Source: Pseudonocardia petroleophila | Lineage (GTDB): Bacteria > Actinomycetota > Actinomycetes > Mycobacteriales > Pseudonocardiaceae | Direction of reading: 5' to 3' | DNA: 64,000 bases | NCBI RefSeq assembly: GCF_014235185.1 | Contig: NZ_CP060131.1 | Coordinates: 3,231,501-3,295,500 of the forward strand | Part shown: positions 21,474 to 29,548 of the stretch, one piece after another | Layout: every line of letters begins with the position of its first letter | Numbering within the stretch: position 1 is the first letter of the stretch | The notes under the pieces: generated by a model | Told to the model about the DNA's origin: nothing | What the model saw: only the letters and a program-made list of their open reading frames with translations | The model's database searches: none | Program-made: the position numbers and the translations under genes

Positions 21474-23605
21474 CAGACGACCTCGACCTCGACGCGGGTG
21501 TCGGAGAAGGTCGGCGCATTGCCCAGGTCGGCGAACCGGAACGGGTTGACGGCGTTGACCGTCGACTGGTCCTTCGCGTTCTTGCGCCACACGCCCATCG
21601 GCGACAGCGCCACGCCCGGCGCGATGTCCTCGCTGACCTGGGCCAGCGCGATGTACTGGCCGCGGTCGTTGTAGACCCGGACGTACTGCCCGTCGGAGAT
21701 GCCGCGCTCCTCGGCGTCCTGCGGGTGCAGGATCACCGACTGCTCGCCCTGGACGCGCTTCTGCTTGTCCTGGTCGCCCGCGCTGGAGTTGACGAACGCG
21801 TGCGACTTCGGGGAGATCAGGTTGAGCCGGTAGCCGCCGTCGGCCGTCTCCCGCGGCGGGACGTAGTGCGGGACCGGGTCGACGTGCTCGCCGGGCTGGT
21901 GGTCGTTGCTGCCCTGGCGGAACAGCGGCACGACGAAGTTGTTCTCGATCGACGACTTGAACTCGGTCTTGCCCGACGGCGTCGGGAAGTTGCCCTCCGC
22001 GTGCGGGGCGTACTCGTCGGGGCCGGGCAGGTTGAGCCGGGCCCAGCCGGACTCGCGCAGCGACTCCAGGGTGATGCCCTCCATCGCCGGGGCGTCCCAG
22101 TCGTAGGCCTCCGCCATCATCTCGTCGTCGGTGCGGGTGAAGCAGGGCTCGGTGTAGCCCATGCGCGCCGCGAGCCTGCGGAACAGCTCGGTGTTGGGGA
22201 TCGCCTCGCCCAGCGGCTCGATCGCCGGCTCGTTGTAGGTGATGTAGAAGTGGCCCCAGCTGAACATGAGGTCCTTCTGCTCGAGCTGGGTGGTGGCGGG
22301 CAGGACGATGTCGGCGTAGCGCGCGGTGTCGGTCAGGACGTGGTCGCTGACCACCGTGAACAGGTCCTCGCGGGCCAGGCCCTCGGCCATCTTGTCCTGC
22401 TCGGGGCACACGACGAGCGGGTTGGAGTTGTAGACCATCAGCGCGTTGATCGGCGGGTCCAGCTGCATCTCGCCGTTCAGCGCGCGACCGAGCAGGTACT
22501 GGTTGACCACGCGCGTGCCCGGCGTCTGCAGCTCGGGGTGCATGTGCGCGCCCCAGTTGACCGGGTGCGCCCACAGCGGCAGCTGCAGCAGCCCGCCGCC
22601 GACGTTCTTCCAGGCGCCGACGAGCGCGGGCAGGCAGGCGATGGAGCGGACGGTCTGGCCGCCGCCCGCGTGCCGCTCGATGGCGACGCCGATGCGGATC
22701 ATCGACGGCGCGGACGTGGCGTACTCCCTGGCCAGCGTGCGGATGTCCTCGGCCGGGATCCCGGTCTGCTCCGACGCCCACTCCGGGGTGTGCTCCCGGA
22801 CCCGCTCCGCCAGCTCCTCGTAGCCCACGGTGTGGTCGCGGATGTAGTCCTCGTCGGTGAGGCCCTCGCTGATGATCACGTGCATCATCGCCAGCGCGAG
22901 CGCGCCGTCGGTGCCGGGCCGGATCGGGATGTGCCAGTCGGCGCGCTTCGCGGTGCGGTGCTTCATCGGGTCGATGACGACGACCTTCGCGCCGCGCCTC
23001 TGCGCCTCGGCGACGAACGGCCACAGGTGCAGGTTCGTCGAGACCATGTTGCAGGCCCAGATGATGATGTAGCGGGAGTGCACGAGGCTCTCCGGGTCGA
23101 CGCCCGCGGTGGCGCCGATCGTCATCGTGTACGCCGTGCACGCGCCGGAGTCGCAGTACGTGCGCTCGGAGACGGTGGCGCCCATCTTGTTGAAGAACGG
23201 GTCGCCGACGTTGAGGCCGTTGAGGATGCCCTGGGTGCCCAGGTAGCTCACCGGCATCACGGACTCGGGCCCGTGCTCGTCGATCGTAGCCCGGAAGCGG
23301 CTCACGATCTCGGTGAGCGCCTCGTCCCAGGTGATCTGCTCGAACCGGCCGCTGCCCTTCGGGCCGACGCGGCGCATCGGGTGCAGCAGGCGCTCGGGGT
23401 TGTAGACCTTGTCCGGGTAGTTGTTCACCTTGACGCAGAGGCCGCCGTTGGTGAACGGGTGGTCGGGGTCGCCCCGCACCTCCGTGGCCTTCCCGTTCTC
23501 CACGGTCACGAGCATCGCGCAGGTGTCCGGGCAGTCGTGCGGGCACGCGGCCCGCACCGTGGTGGTGGTGACGTCGGTGAGGGGGATGTCCTCGATCGCG
23601 GTCAT
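21473..23605 (-). CDS. Molybdopterin-dependent oxidoreductase (formate dehydrogenase/DMSO reductase superfamily)
   Basis: A 710-residue catalytic subunit. The N-terminal 4Fe-4S motif is C21/C25/C29/C57 (CPHDCPDTC, GGLC). The active-site loop SERTYCDSGACTAYTMTIGA places S153 or C151 near the expected molybdenum ligand; there is no selenocysteine UGA. The C-terminal domain has SPKSHAFVNSS, WRKNAKDQSTVNAVNPF and FADLGNAPTFSDTRVEVE, typical of dehydrogenase/thiosulfate or polysulfide reductase-like members. There are no electron-transfer or membrane subunits beside it and no Tat signal, so it is probably cytosolic. Substrate unknown. ATG with AGGA 8 nt upstream. Confidence 0.87.
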   Translation of the reverse strand: MTAIEDIPLTDVTTTTVRAACPHDCPDTCAMLVTVENGKATEVRGDPDHPFTNGGLCVKVNNYPDKVYNPERLLHPMRRVGPKGSGRFEQITWDEALTEIVSRFRATIDEHGPESVMPVSYLGTQGILNGLNVGDPFFNKMGATVSERTYCDSGACTAYTMTIGATAGVDPESLVHSRYIIIWACNMVSTNLHLWPFVAEAQRRGAKVVVIDPMKHRTAKRADWHIPIRPGTDGALALAMMHVIISEGLTDEDYIRDHTVGYEELAERVREHTPEWASEQTGIPAEDIRTLAREYATSAPSMIRIGVAIERHAGGGQTVRSIACLPALVGAWKNVGGGLLQLPLWAHPVNWGAHMHPELQTPGTRVVNQYLLGRALNGEMQLDPPINALMVYNSNPLVVCPEQDKMAEGLAREDLFTVVSDHVLTDTARYADIVLPATTQLEQKDLMFSWGHFYITYNEPAIEPLGEAIPNTELFRRLAARMGYTEPCFTRTDDEMMAEAYDWDAPAMEGITLESLRESGWARLNLPGPDEYAPHAEGNFPTPSGKTEFKSSIENNFVVPLFRQGSNDHQPGEHVDPVPHYVPPRETADGGYRLNLISPKSHAFVNSSAGDQDKQKRVQGEQSVILHPQDAEERGISDGQYVRVYNDRGQYIALAQVSEDIAPGVALSPMGVWRKNAKDQSTVNAVNPFRFADLGNAPTFSDTRVEVEVV

Positions 23606-23647
23606 CGCTGCATCCTGGGACGCCCCGGCGCCCGGCGTTTGGCCCTG

Positions 23648-23677
23648 TGTGACGAACGTGTTGTCGTTCAGTGACAC
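23648..23677. promoter_or_regulatory. Imperfect palindrome in the divergent AraC/oxidoreductase promoter
   Basis: GTGTGACGAACG...CGTTCAGTGACAC is an inverted repeat with one extra base in the right arm. It lies in the 141-bp divergent region, between the oxidoreductase start and the AraC promoter. It is a candidate binding site for the AraC regulator; this is inferred. Confidence 0.4.
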
Positions 23678-23690
23678 ATCGGCGGAGGCG

Positions 23691-23719
23691 TTGACCCCCG
23701 TCGGGGGCCCTCCTAGGGT
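23691..23719 (+). promoter_or_regulatory. Promoter of the AraC regulator gene
   Basis: TTGACC at 23691-23696, exactly 17 bp, then TAGGGT at 23714-23719, 27 bp before the ATG. This is among the best sigma-70-type promoters in the window. Confidence 0.7.
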
Positions 23720-23746
23720 CGACGGAACCGAACAGCCGAGGCGCAC

Positions 23747-24697
23747 ATGGACTCACCCTCCACCGCGGCGACCACCACCGCCGCCACCGACCGCCTGGAC
23801 GTCTGGCGGGACCTGATCCGCGACAACTTCGTCGCGCTCGACATCCACGCCGACCGGCACGCCGACTTCGCCGGCTCGGTCCGCTGCGGAGGGCTGGGGC
23901 ACCTCAAGGTCGCCTCCGTCTCGTCCGAGCCGCAGGGCTGCAGCCGCACCCCGGGCCTGGCCCGCCGCGACGACGACGTCTACCTGCAGGTCGGCCTCAT
24001 CGCCGCGGGAGGGGCGCGGGTGACGCAGGACGGGCGGGAGGCCGTGCTGCACCCCGGCGACTTCGCCGTCTACGAGACCGACCGGCCCTTCCACTGGGGT
24101 CTGCACGGCGAGTGGGAGCTGCTGGTGTTCACCTGGCCGCGGGCCAGCATCGCCCTCGACCCCGCCGCGTCGCAGCAGCTCACCGCCCGTCGGCTGAGCG
24201 GGGGCACCGGGCTGGGGGCGATCGTCGGGCGGGTGCTGCGCGACCTGGTCGCGGGCCCGCCGGAGCTGAGCCCCGCGGGCGGCGTGCGGCTGGCGTCGGA
24301 GGTGGCGGAGCTCGTCGCGACCGTCGCAGGGGAGCAGGTGCGCCCCGCCGAGCCCACCCGCTCCGCCGACGACCTGCTGCGCCGCATCGACGCCTACATC
24401 GTCGAGCACCTCGCCGACCCCGACCTCGGGCCGGCGGGCATCGCGGCGGCGCACTTCGTCTCCACCCGCCACCTGCACCGGCTCTTCGCCCACCGCGGCG
24501 GCACGGTGTCCCAGCAGATCCAGCGCCTGCGCCTGGAGCGATGCCGGCGCGACCTGTTCGACCCGCGCTCCGCCGCCCGCTCCATCACCGACGTCTCCCG
24601 CCGCTGGGGCTTCGCCGACCTCGCGACGTTCAGCCGGGCCTTCCGCGCCGCCTACGGCATGTCACCCAGCGACTGGCGGGCCGGCCGGCCGGGGTGA
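23747..24697 (+). CDS. AraC family transcriptional regulator
   Basis: A 316-residue regulator. The N-terminal half is the AraC-binding-like sensor domain (VYLQVGLIAAGGARVTQDGREAVLHPGDFAVYETDRPFHW). The C-terminal 100 residues form the double helix-turn-helix (GPAGIAAAHFVSTRHLHRLF and SITDVSRRWGFADLATFSRAFRAAYGMSPSDW). It is transcribed divergently from the molybdopterin oxidoreductase-moeA pair and probably controls it. Its stop overlaps the next gene by 4 bp (GTGA), so the downstream hydrolase is likely co-expressed. Confidence 0.92.
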   Translation: MDSPSTAATTTAATDRLDVWRDLIRDNFVALDIHADRHADFAGSVRCGGLGHLKVASVSSEPQGCSRTPGLARRDDDVYLQVGLIAAGGARVTQDGREAVLHPGDFAVYETDRPFHWGLHGEWELLVFTWPRASIALDPAASQQLTARRLSGGTGLGAIVGRVLRDLVAGPPELSPAGGVRLASEVAELVATVAGEQVRPAEPTRSADDLLRRIDAYIVEHLADPDLGPAGIAAAHFVSTRHLHRLFAHRGGTVSQQIQRLRLERCRRDLFDPRSAARSITDVSRRWGFADLATFSRAFRAAYGMSPSDWRAGRPG

Positions 24698-25551
24698 CGC
24701 CCCTCGTCCCCGGCCGCGCACGGCTCCCCGACGGCCGTGCCCTGGCCACCCTGGAGGGCGGCGCGGGCGGGCCGCTGGTCGTGTTCGAGTCCGGCGCGGG
24801 GATCTGCCTGCCGGTGTGGCGGCCGGTGCAGCGGATCGTCGCCGCGCACACCCGCACGCTGTCCTACGACCGGGCCGGCTACGGGACGAGCGACGACGGG
24901 CCGCGCCCCCGGACCGTCCCGGCGCTCGTCGCGGACCTGCGCGGGCTGCTCGACGCCGTCAGCCCCGGCACCCCGGTCGTGCTGGCCGGGGTCAGCTTCG
25001 CAGCGGTGCTGCTGCGGGCGCTCGCCGCCGTCGCGCCGGACCGCGTCGCCGGGATGGTGCTCGCCGACCCGACGACGAGTGCACTCGTCCCGCCGTCGAT
25101 GATGCCGTTCGTCCGGACGTCGTTCGCGCTGATCGCAGGCCTGTCCCGGGTCGGGGCGCACGGCCCGCTCGCTCGCGCCGCCCTCGGGCCCGGCCTCGCG
25201 GCGCTCGTCCCGGGGGACGGGCGCGACGGGCTGCTCGCGGCGGTCGCGGAGGGCCGCAACTGGCGCGCCGGGAACGCCGAGGTGCGCGACGCCGACCCGC
25301 GGATGCGGGTGCTGCCGCGGCTGGAGCGGGCCGGCCTGCCCGACGTCCCGGTGACGACCGTCGTGGGGTCGCGGCCCGACCGGGGCGAGCGCCGCCGTCG
25401 CGCCGCGCAGGTCGCGTTCACCGCCGCGGAGGCGGCCCGCCACCCCCACGGCCGGGCCGTCGCGTCGCCGGGCAGCAGCCACTTCGTGCCGTGGCAGGAA
25501 CCGGAGCTGCTGGCCCGCGAGATCGTCGACCTGGTGCACGGGCTGCGGTAG
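24694..25551 (+). CDS. Alpha/beta-hydrolase
   Basis: A 285-residue alpha/beta-hydrolase fold protein. Segments are GGPLVVFESGAGICLPVW (oxyanion region), YDRAGYGTSD, the nucleophile elbow LAGVSFAAVLLRAL (GVSFA rather than the usual GxSxG), and a C-terminal histidine in PGSSHFVPWQEPEL. The GTG overlaps the AraC stop by 4 bp. Substrate unknown. A relation to the molybdenum enzyme controlled by the same regulator is possible. Confidence 0.82.
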   Translation: MTPLVPGRARLPDGRALATLEGGAGGPLVVFESGAGICLPVWRPVQRIVAAHTRTLSYDRAGYGTSDDGPRPRTVPALVADLRGLLDAVSPGTPVVLAGVSFAAVLLRALAAVAPDRVAGMVLADPTTSALVPPSMMPFVRTSFALIAGLSRVGAHGPLARAALGPGLAALVPGDGRDGLLAAVAEGRNWRAGNAEVRDADPRMRVLPRLERAGLPDVPVTTVVGSRPDRGERRRRAAQVAFTAAEAARHPHGRAVASPGSSHFVPWQEPELLAREIVDLVHGLR

Positions 25552-25591
25552 CCGGGCGGCCCGACCGGGGACGGTGGCACACTCGGGAGTC

Positions 25592-26734
25592 GTGCCGCCT
25601 CCGTTCGGGATCTACGTCCACGTGCCGTTCTGCGCGGCGCGCTGCGGCTACTGCGACTTCAACACCTACACCGCCTCCGAGCTCGACGGGTCCGGCGCGT
25701 CCCCGGACGGCTGGCTCGCCGCCGTGCGCAGCGAGCTGGAGATCGCCGCGGCCGCGGTGGGGGAGCGGGCCGTCGACACCGTGTTCGTCGGCGGCGGCAC
25801 GCCGTCGCTGATCGGGGCGGAGCGCCTCGGCGAGGTGCTGGGGGCGGTCCGGGACGCGTTCGGGCTGGCGCCCGGCGCCGAGGTCACGACCGAGTCCAAC
25901 CCGGAGTCGACGTCGCCGGAGTTCTTCGCCGGGCTGGTCGCGGCCGGGTTCACCCGGGTGTCGCTGGGCATGCAGTCCGCCGCGCCGCACGTGCTGCGCG
26001 TGCTGGACCGCCGGCACACCCCCGGCCGGGCCGTCGAGGCGGCGCGGGAGGCGCGGGCCGCCGGGCTCGCGCACGTCAACCTCGACCTCATCTACGCCAC
26101 CCCCGGCGAGACCGACGACGACCTGCGCGCCTCACTGGACGCCGTCCTCGACGCGGGGGTCGACCACGTCTCGGCGTACGCGCTGATCGTCGAGGACGGC
26201 ACCGCGCTGGCCCGCCGGGTCGCCCGCGGCGAGCTGCCCGCCCCCGACGACGACGTGGCGGCCGCCCGCTACGAGCTGATCGACGACCGTCTCTCCGCCG
26301 CCGGCCTGGGCTGGTACGAGGTGTCGAACTGGGCGTCCGCCCCGGAGGCGCAGTGCCGCCACAACCTCGGCTACTGGCTCGACGGCGACTGGTGGGGACT
26401 CGGCCCGGGGGCCCACTCGCACCTGGCGGGGTCGCGCTGGTGGAACGTCAAGCACCCCGCCCGGTACGCCGCCGCCGTGGCGGAGGGGTCGGCCGAGGCC
26501 GGCCGCGAGGAGCTCACGGACCCCGAGCGGCACACCGAGCGCGTGATGCTGCGCCTGCGCCTGCGCTCGGGCCTGCCCCTGGACCTCCTCGACGCCCCCG
26601 GCCGCGCCGCCGCCGACCGCGCCGCCGCCGACGGCCTGCTCGAGCTGGACGGCGGCGTCGCGGTCCTGACCCGCCGCGGCCGGCTGCTGGCCGACGGCGT
26701 CGTGCACGCCCTGCTCGCCGCGGCCCCGGTGTGA
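25592..26734 (+). CDS. hemW: Heme chaperone HemW (radical SAM, coproporphyrinogen oxidase-like)
   Basis: About 380 residues. The radical-SAM cluster is C14/C18/C21 (CAARCGYC) in YVHVPFCAARCGYCDFNTY. Other family motifs are VFVGGGTPSLI, TTESNPEST, GMQSAAPHVLRVLDRRHTPG, HVNLDLIYATPGET and YEVSNWA. The motif places it with HemW, which delivers heme, rather than HemN. The GTG at 25592 fits a CACACT box (25578-25583) 8 nt upstream; a GTG at 25574 would add 6 residues. Confidence 0.9.
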   Translation: MPPPFGIYVHVPFCAARCGYCDFNTYTASELDGSGASPDGWLAAVRSELEIAAAAVGERAVDTVFVGGGTPSLIGAERLGEVLGAVRDAFGLAPGAEVTTESNPESTSPEFFAGLVAAGFTRVSLGMQSAAPHVLRVLDRRHTPGRAVEAAREARAAGLAHVNLDLIYATPGETDDDLRASLDAVLDAGVDHVSAYALIVEDGTALARRVARGELPAPDDDVAAARYELIDDRLSAAGLGWYEVSNWASAPEAQCRHNLGYWLDGDWWGLGPGAHSHLAGSRWWNVKHPARYAAAVAEGSAEAGREELTDPERHTERVMLRLRLRSGLPLDLLDAPGRAAADRAAADGLLELDGGVAVLTRRGRLLADGVVHALLAAAPV

Positions 26735-26756
26735 CCCGTACGCGAACGGCGAACAC

Positions 26757-26976
26757 CCCGTACGCCGACGGCGAACTCGCCGGGTGGGAGCGGCAGACTC
26801 GCGGGGCAGGAGGGTCTCCCCCCGGCGAGTTCGCCGCTCCCCGCCGCGAGTTCGCCGCTCCCCGCCACGAGTTCGCCGCTCCCCGCCGCGAGTTCGCCGC
26901 TCCCCGCCACGAGTTCGCCGCTCCCCGGGGCGAGTTCGCCGTCGACGCACGCCTTCTCGGCGTGAGGGGTACGGGG
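26757..26976. repeat. Palindrome-flanked block of 21-bp tandem repeats
   Basis: Five full copies and part of a sixth of a 21-bp unit (GAGTTCGCCGCTCCCCGCCR + C) start at 26827, 26848, 26869, 26890, 26911 and 26932, with A and G alternating at one position. A perfect 16-bp inverted repeat (26769-26784 and 26821-26836) brackets the 5' side. The outer ends share CGACGGCGAACTCGCC in inverted order (26767-26782 and 26929-26944). The unit length is a multiple of three and stays open in the lipase frame (RRSPPRV repeated), but the lipase signal anchor starts after it, so I treat the block as non-coding. Confidence 0.8.
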
Positions 26977-26978
26977 GC

Positions 26979-27758
26979 GTGAGCCCGCGGAGGCGGGTGC
27001 TGGTGCTCGTGGCGGCGCTGCTCGTCGTGCTGGGGGCGGTGGGGGTCGCGGTCGGGGTGCTGTCCGGGCGCGGGCCCGCGGTCGACCCGGACTCCCGGCC
27101 CGCCCAGGACGTGCCCGGGCCGGTGCTGCTCGTGCCGGGCTACGGCGGGAACTCCGCGGCGCTGGGCGCGCTCGCGGAGCGCATCGCCGCGACCGGCCGC
27201 GCGGCGCGGGTCCTGCAGCTCCCCGGCGACGGCACCGGTGACCTGTCGGCGCAGGTCCGCGTGCTCGACGACGCCGTCGACGCCGAGCTGGCCGCGGGCG
27301 CGCCGTCCGTCGACGTCGTCGGGTACTCGGCGGGCGGGGTCGTCACGGGGCTGTGGGTCGCCCGCGACGACGGCGCGGCGAAGGCCCGGCGCGTCGTGAC
27401 GCTCGGCTCGCCCCTGGGCGGCACCTCGCTGGCCGGGGCGGGGGCCGCCGCCCTCCCGGACGCCTGCCCTCCCGCCTGCCGCCAGATCGCGCCGGGCAGC
27501 GCCGAGCTGGCGGAGCTGGCCGCGGCCCGGGTCGGGACGCTGGTGCCGTGGCTGTCGGTGTGGTCCGCCGACGACGAGGTCGTCACCCCGCCCGACACCG
27601 CGCGGCTGCCCGGCGCCACGAACGTGCAGCTCCAGGACGTGTGCGCGGGGGCCGTCGTCGGGCACGGGGAGCTGCCCACCGACGCGCGGGTGGCCGGGCT
27701 GGTGCTCGACGCGCTGGGCCCCGGCCCCGTCGAGGTGGCGGGCTGCCCTAGCTCGTGA
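26979..27758 (+). CDS. Exported lipase/esterase-like alpha/beta-hydrolase
   Basis: 259 residues with an N-terminal hydrophobic anchor (VLVLVAALLVVLGAVGVAVGVL, residues 7-28). The hydrolase domain shows LLVPGYGGNSAALGALAERI and the nucleophile GYSAGG (S117), then RRVVTLGSPLGGTSLAG and LSVWSADDEVVTPPDTA, resembling class-2 lipases/PGAP1-like acyltransferases. Two cysteine pairs (ACPPAC and QDVC/AGC) suggest disulfides outside the cell. I chose the GTG at 26979 right before the anchor; an earlier in-frame start would read through the 21-bp repeats. It overlaps the convergent permease gene by 11 bp. Confidence 0.8.
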   Translation: MSPRRRVLVLVAALLVVLGAVGVAVGVLSGRGPAVDPDSRPAQDVPGPVLLVPGYGGNSAALGALAERIAATGRAARVLQLPGDGTGDLSAQVRVLDDAVDAELAAGAPSVDVVGYSAGGVVTGLWVARDDGAAKARRVVTLGSPLGGTSLAGAGAAALPDACPPACRQIAPGSAELAELAAARVGTLVPWLSVWSADDEVVTPPDTARLPGATNVQLQDVCAGAVVGHGELPTDARVAGLVLDALGPGPVEVAGCPSS

Positions 27759-28578
27759 CGTCCTTCGTCGCGAAGTTCGCCCACGCCGCCCCGAACGCGA
27801 CGGCGACGTAGGCGAGCTGCACCCCGATCCCCTCGCGCACCGCCGACCAGGCGATCGGGTCGCGGTAGAGGTCGATCCAGGCGAGCCAGTGGGTGGTCGG
27901 CAGGAACCGCTCGATCGCGTCGGCGGCCTCCAGGGGGAGCAGGGCCGCGCTCGTCACCACCACGGCGAGGACGCCCAGCGCCGCGGCGAGCGGGGAGTCG
28001 GTGAGCGTGGAGAAGAACAGCCCGATCGCGCCGATCGCGAGCATGCAGACCGCGAGGTAGCCGACGGTGAGCAGCGTGCGCCCGGCCAGCTGCGCGGGGC
28101 TGAGCACCGTGCCGGACAGCGACGTGACCGCACCCGCCCCGCCCGCCGCGGCGTCGGGGCCGAACCCGAACGCCGCCACCCCGACGACGTACGCCGTCAC
28201 TGTCACGAACAGCACCGCGAGCAGCACGAACGCCGCCGTCGACACGAGCTTCGCGACCAGCAGCCGCAGCCGCCCGACGGGCCGGACCAGCAGGTAGCGC
28301 AGCATGCCCGCGTTCGCCTCGCCCGCCACGGTGTCGCCGGAGACGACGGCGACGGTGATCGGCAGGAACACCGGCAGCACGATCGCGAGCGCCGCGGCCG
28401 GGAACAGCTGCCCGTTGCTCACCACCGCGGACAGGAACGCCCCGCCCTGCCCCGGCGCGGGTGCGATCCCGGTGCCCGCGAGCAGGGCCGCGATCAGGGC
28501 GGGCAGGGCGCAGAGCAGCGCCCAGCACAGCCACACGCGGCGGCGCCGGAACATCAGCGACAGCTCGACCCCGATCAC
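27748..28578 (-). CDS. ABC-2 type transporter permease
   Basis: A 276-residue membrane protein with six hydrophobic helices (VWLCWALLCALPALIAALLAG, LAIVLPVFLPITVAVVSGDTVAGE, LLAVLFVTVTAYVVGV and others). SGDTVAGEANAGMLRYLLVRP is the conserved ABC-2 loop after helix 2. It starts GTG overlapping the ATPase stop by 4 bp. The last of three genes in the unit LolA-like - ATPase - permease. Confidence 0.87.
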   Translation of the reverse strand: MIGVELSLMFRRRRVWLCWALLCALPALIAALLAGTGIAPAPGQGGAFLSAVVSNGQLFPAAALAIVLPVFLPITVAVVSGDTVAGEANAGMLRYLLVRPVGRLRLLVAKLVSTAAFVLLAVLFVTVTAYVVGVAAFGFGPDAAAGGAGAVTSLSGTVLSPAQLAGRTLLTVGYLAVCMLAIGAIGLFFSTLTDSPLAAALGVLAVVVTSAALLPLEAADAIERFLPTTHWLAWIDLYRDPIAWSAVREGIGVQLAYVAVAFGAAWANFATKDVTS

Positions 28579-29546
28579 CGCACGCCTCCGCGGACCGGGA
28601 CGGCGTCCCCCTGGTGCGGCGGGCCGGCCCGGTCGGCGCGGCCCGGGTCCACCCGGTCCGCGCCGGGCCCGGTCAGCTCCAGCACCACCTGCTCCAGGCT
28701 GCGCCGCTGGGCCGCCAGCTCCGCGACCGCGACGCCCGAGGAGACCAGGTGGGCGTTGAGCGCGGCCGGGTCGTCGGCGCGCACCGTCACCGTGTCGCCG
28801 GAGCGCGCGACGACTGCGCGGCCCAGCACGTCCACCGCCCGCGCCGGGTCGCGGGTGCGCAGCACGACCAGGCCGGTGGGGGTGCGCAGCGCGGCGAGGT
28901 CCTCGGTGAGCACCAGCCGCCCGGCGTCCATCACCCCGACCCGCGTGCACAGCGCCTCCACCTCCGTCAGCAGGTGCGAGGAGAGCACGACGGTCGTCCC
29001 GGCGGCGTTCAGCGCGGTGAGCAGCTCGCGCATCTCGCCGATCCCGCGGGGGTCGAGGCCGTTGGTGGGCTCGTCGAGCAGCAGCAGTTCGGGGGAGCGC
29101 AGCAGCGCGGCGGCGATGCCGAGACGCTGGCGCATGCCCAGGGAGTAGGCGCGGACGGGCCGCCGGTCGACGCCGCCGAGCCCGACCCGCTCCAGCGCCT
29201 CCTCGACGCGCCTGCGCCGGTCGCGGCGCCGCCCGCCGGAGCCCGCGGCGTCGAGCAGGCGCAGGTTGGCGCGCCCGGACAGGTGCGCCCACGACGCCGG
29301 GTTCTCCACCAGCGCGCCGACGCGCGGGAGCACCGACGCGGCGTGCCGCGGCATGGCGGCGCCGAGCAGCTCGACCGACCCGGCGGTGGGGTGGACGAGG
29401 CCGAGCAGCATCCGCACGAGCGTGGTCTTGCCGGAGCCGTTGGGCCCGAGCAGGCCGAAGCGGACGCCGGGAGGGACGTGCAGGTCGACGCCGTCGACGG
29501 CGGTGACGCGGCCGTAGCGCTTGGTCAGGCCGGTGGTGCGGATCAT
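28575..29546 (-). CDS. ABC transporter ATPase partner of the ABC-2 permease
   Basis: A 323-residue ATPase. Walker A GPNGSGKTT (34-42), signature YSLGMRQRLGIAAAL, Walker B LLLLDEPTNGLDPRG and H-loop SSHLLTEVE are all present. The extra C-terminal 80 residues are usual for drug- or bacitracin-type exporters (BcrA/DrrA-like). It is 2 bp downstream of the LolA-like protein gene and overlaps the permease by 4 bp. Confidence 0.92.
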   Translation of the reverse strand: MIRTTGLTKRYGRVTAVDGVDLHVPPGVRFGLLGPNGSGKTTLVRMLLGLVHPTAGSVELLGAAMPRHAASVLPRVGALVENPASWAHLSGRANLRLLDAAGSGGRRRDRRRRVEEALERVGLGGVDRRPVRAYSLGMRQRLGIAAALLRSPELLLLDEPTNGLDPRGIGEMRELLTALNAAGTTVVLSSHLLTEVEALCTRVGVMDAGRLVLTEDLAALRTPTGLVVLRTRDPARAVDVLGRAVVARSGDTVTVRADDPAALNAHLVSSGVAVAELAAQRRSLEQVVLELTGPGADRVDPGRADRAGPPHQGDAVPVRGGVR

Positions 29547-29548
29547 GG

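Noticed and set aside
21473..23605. Selenocysteine at the molybdenum site of the oxidoreductase
   Set aside because: There is no in-frame UGA; the loop reads CDSGAC.
26784..26978. Arg/Pro-rich N-terminal extension of the lipase (RRSPPRV repeats)
   Set aside because: The frame stays open only because the repeat is 21 bp. A secreted protein should begin near its hydrophobic anchor, which starts at the GTG at 26979.
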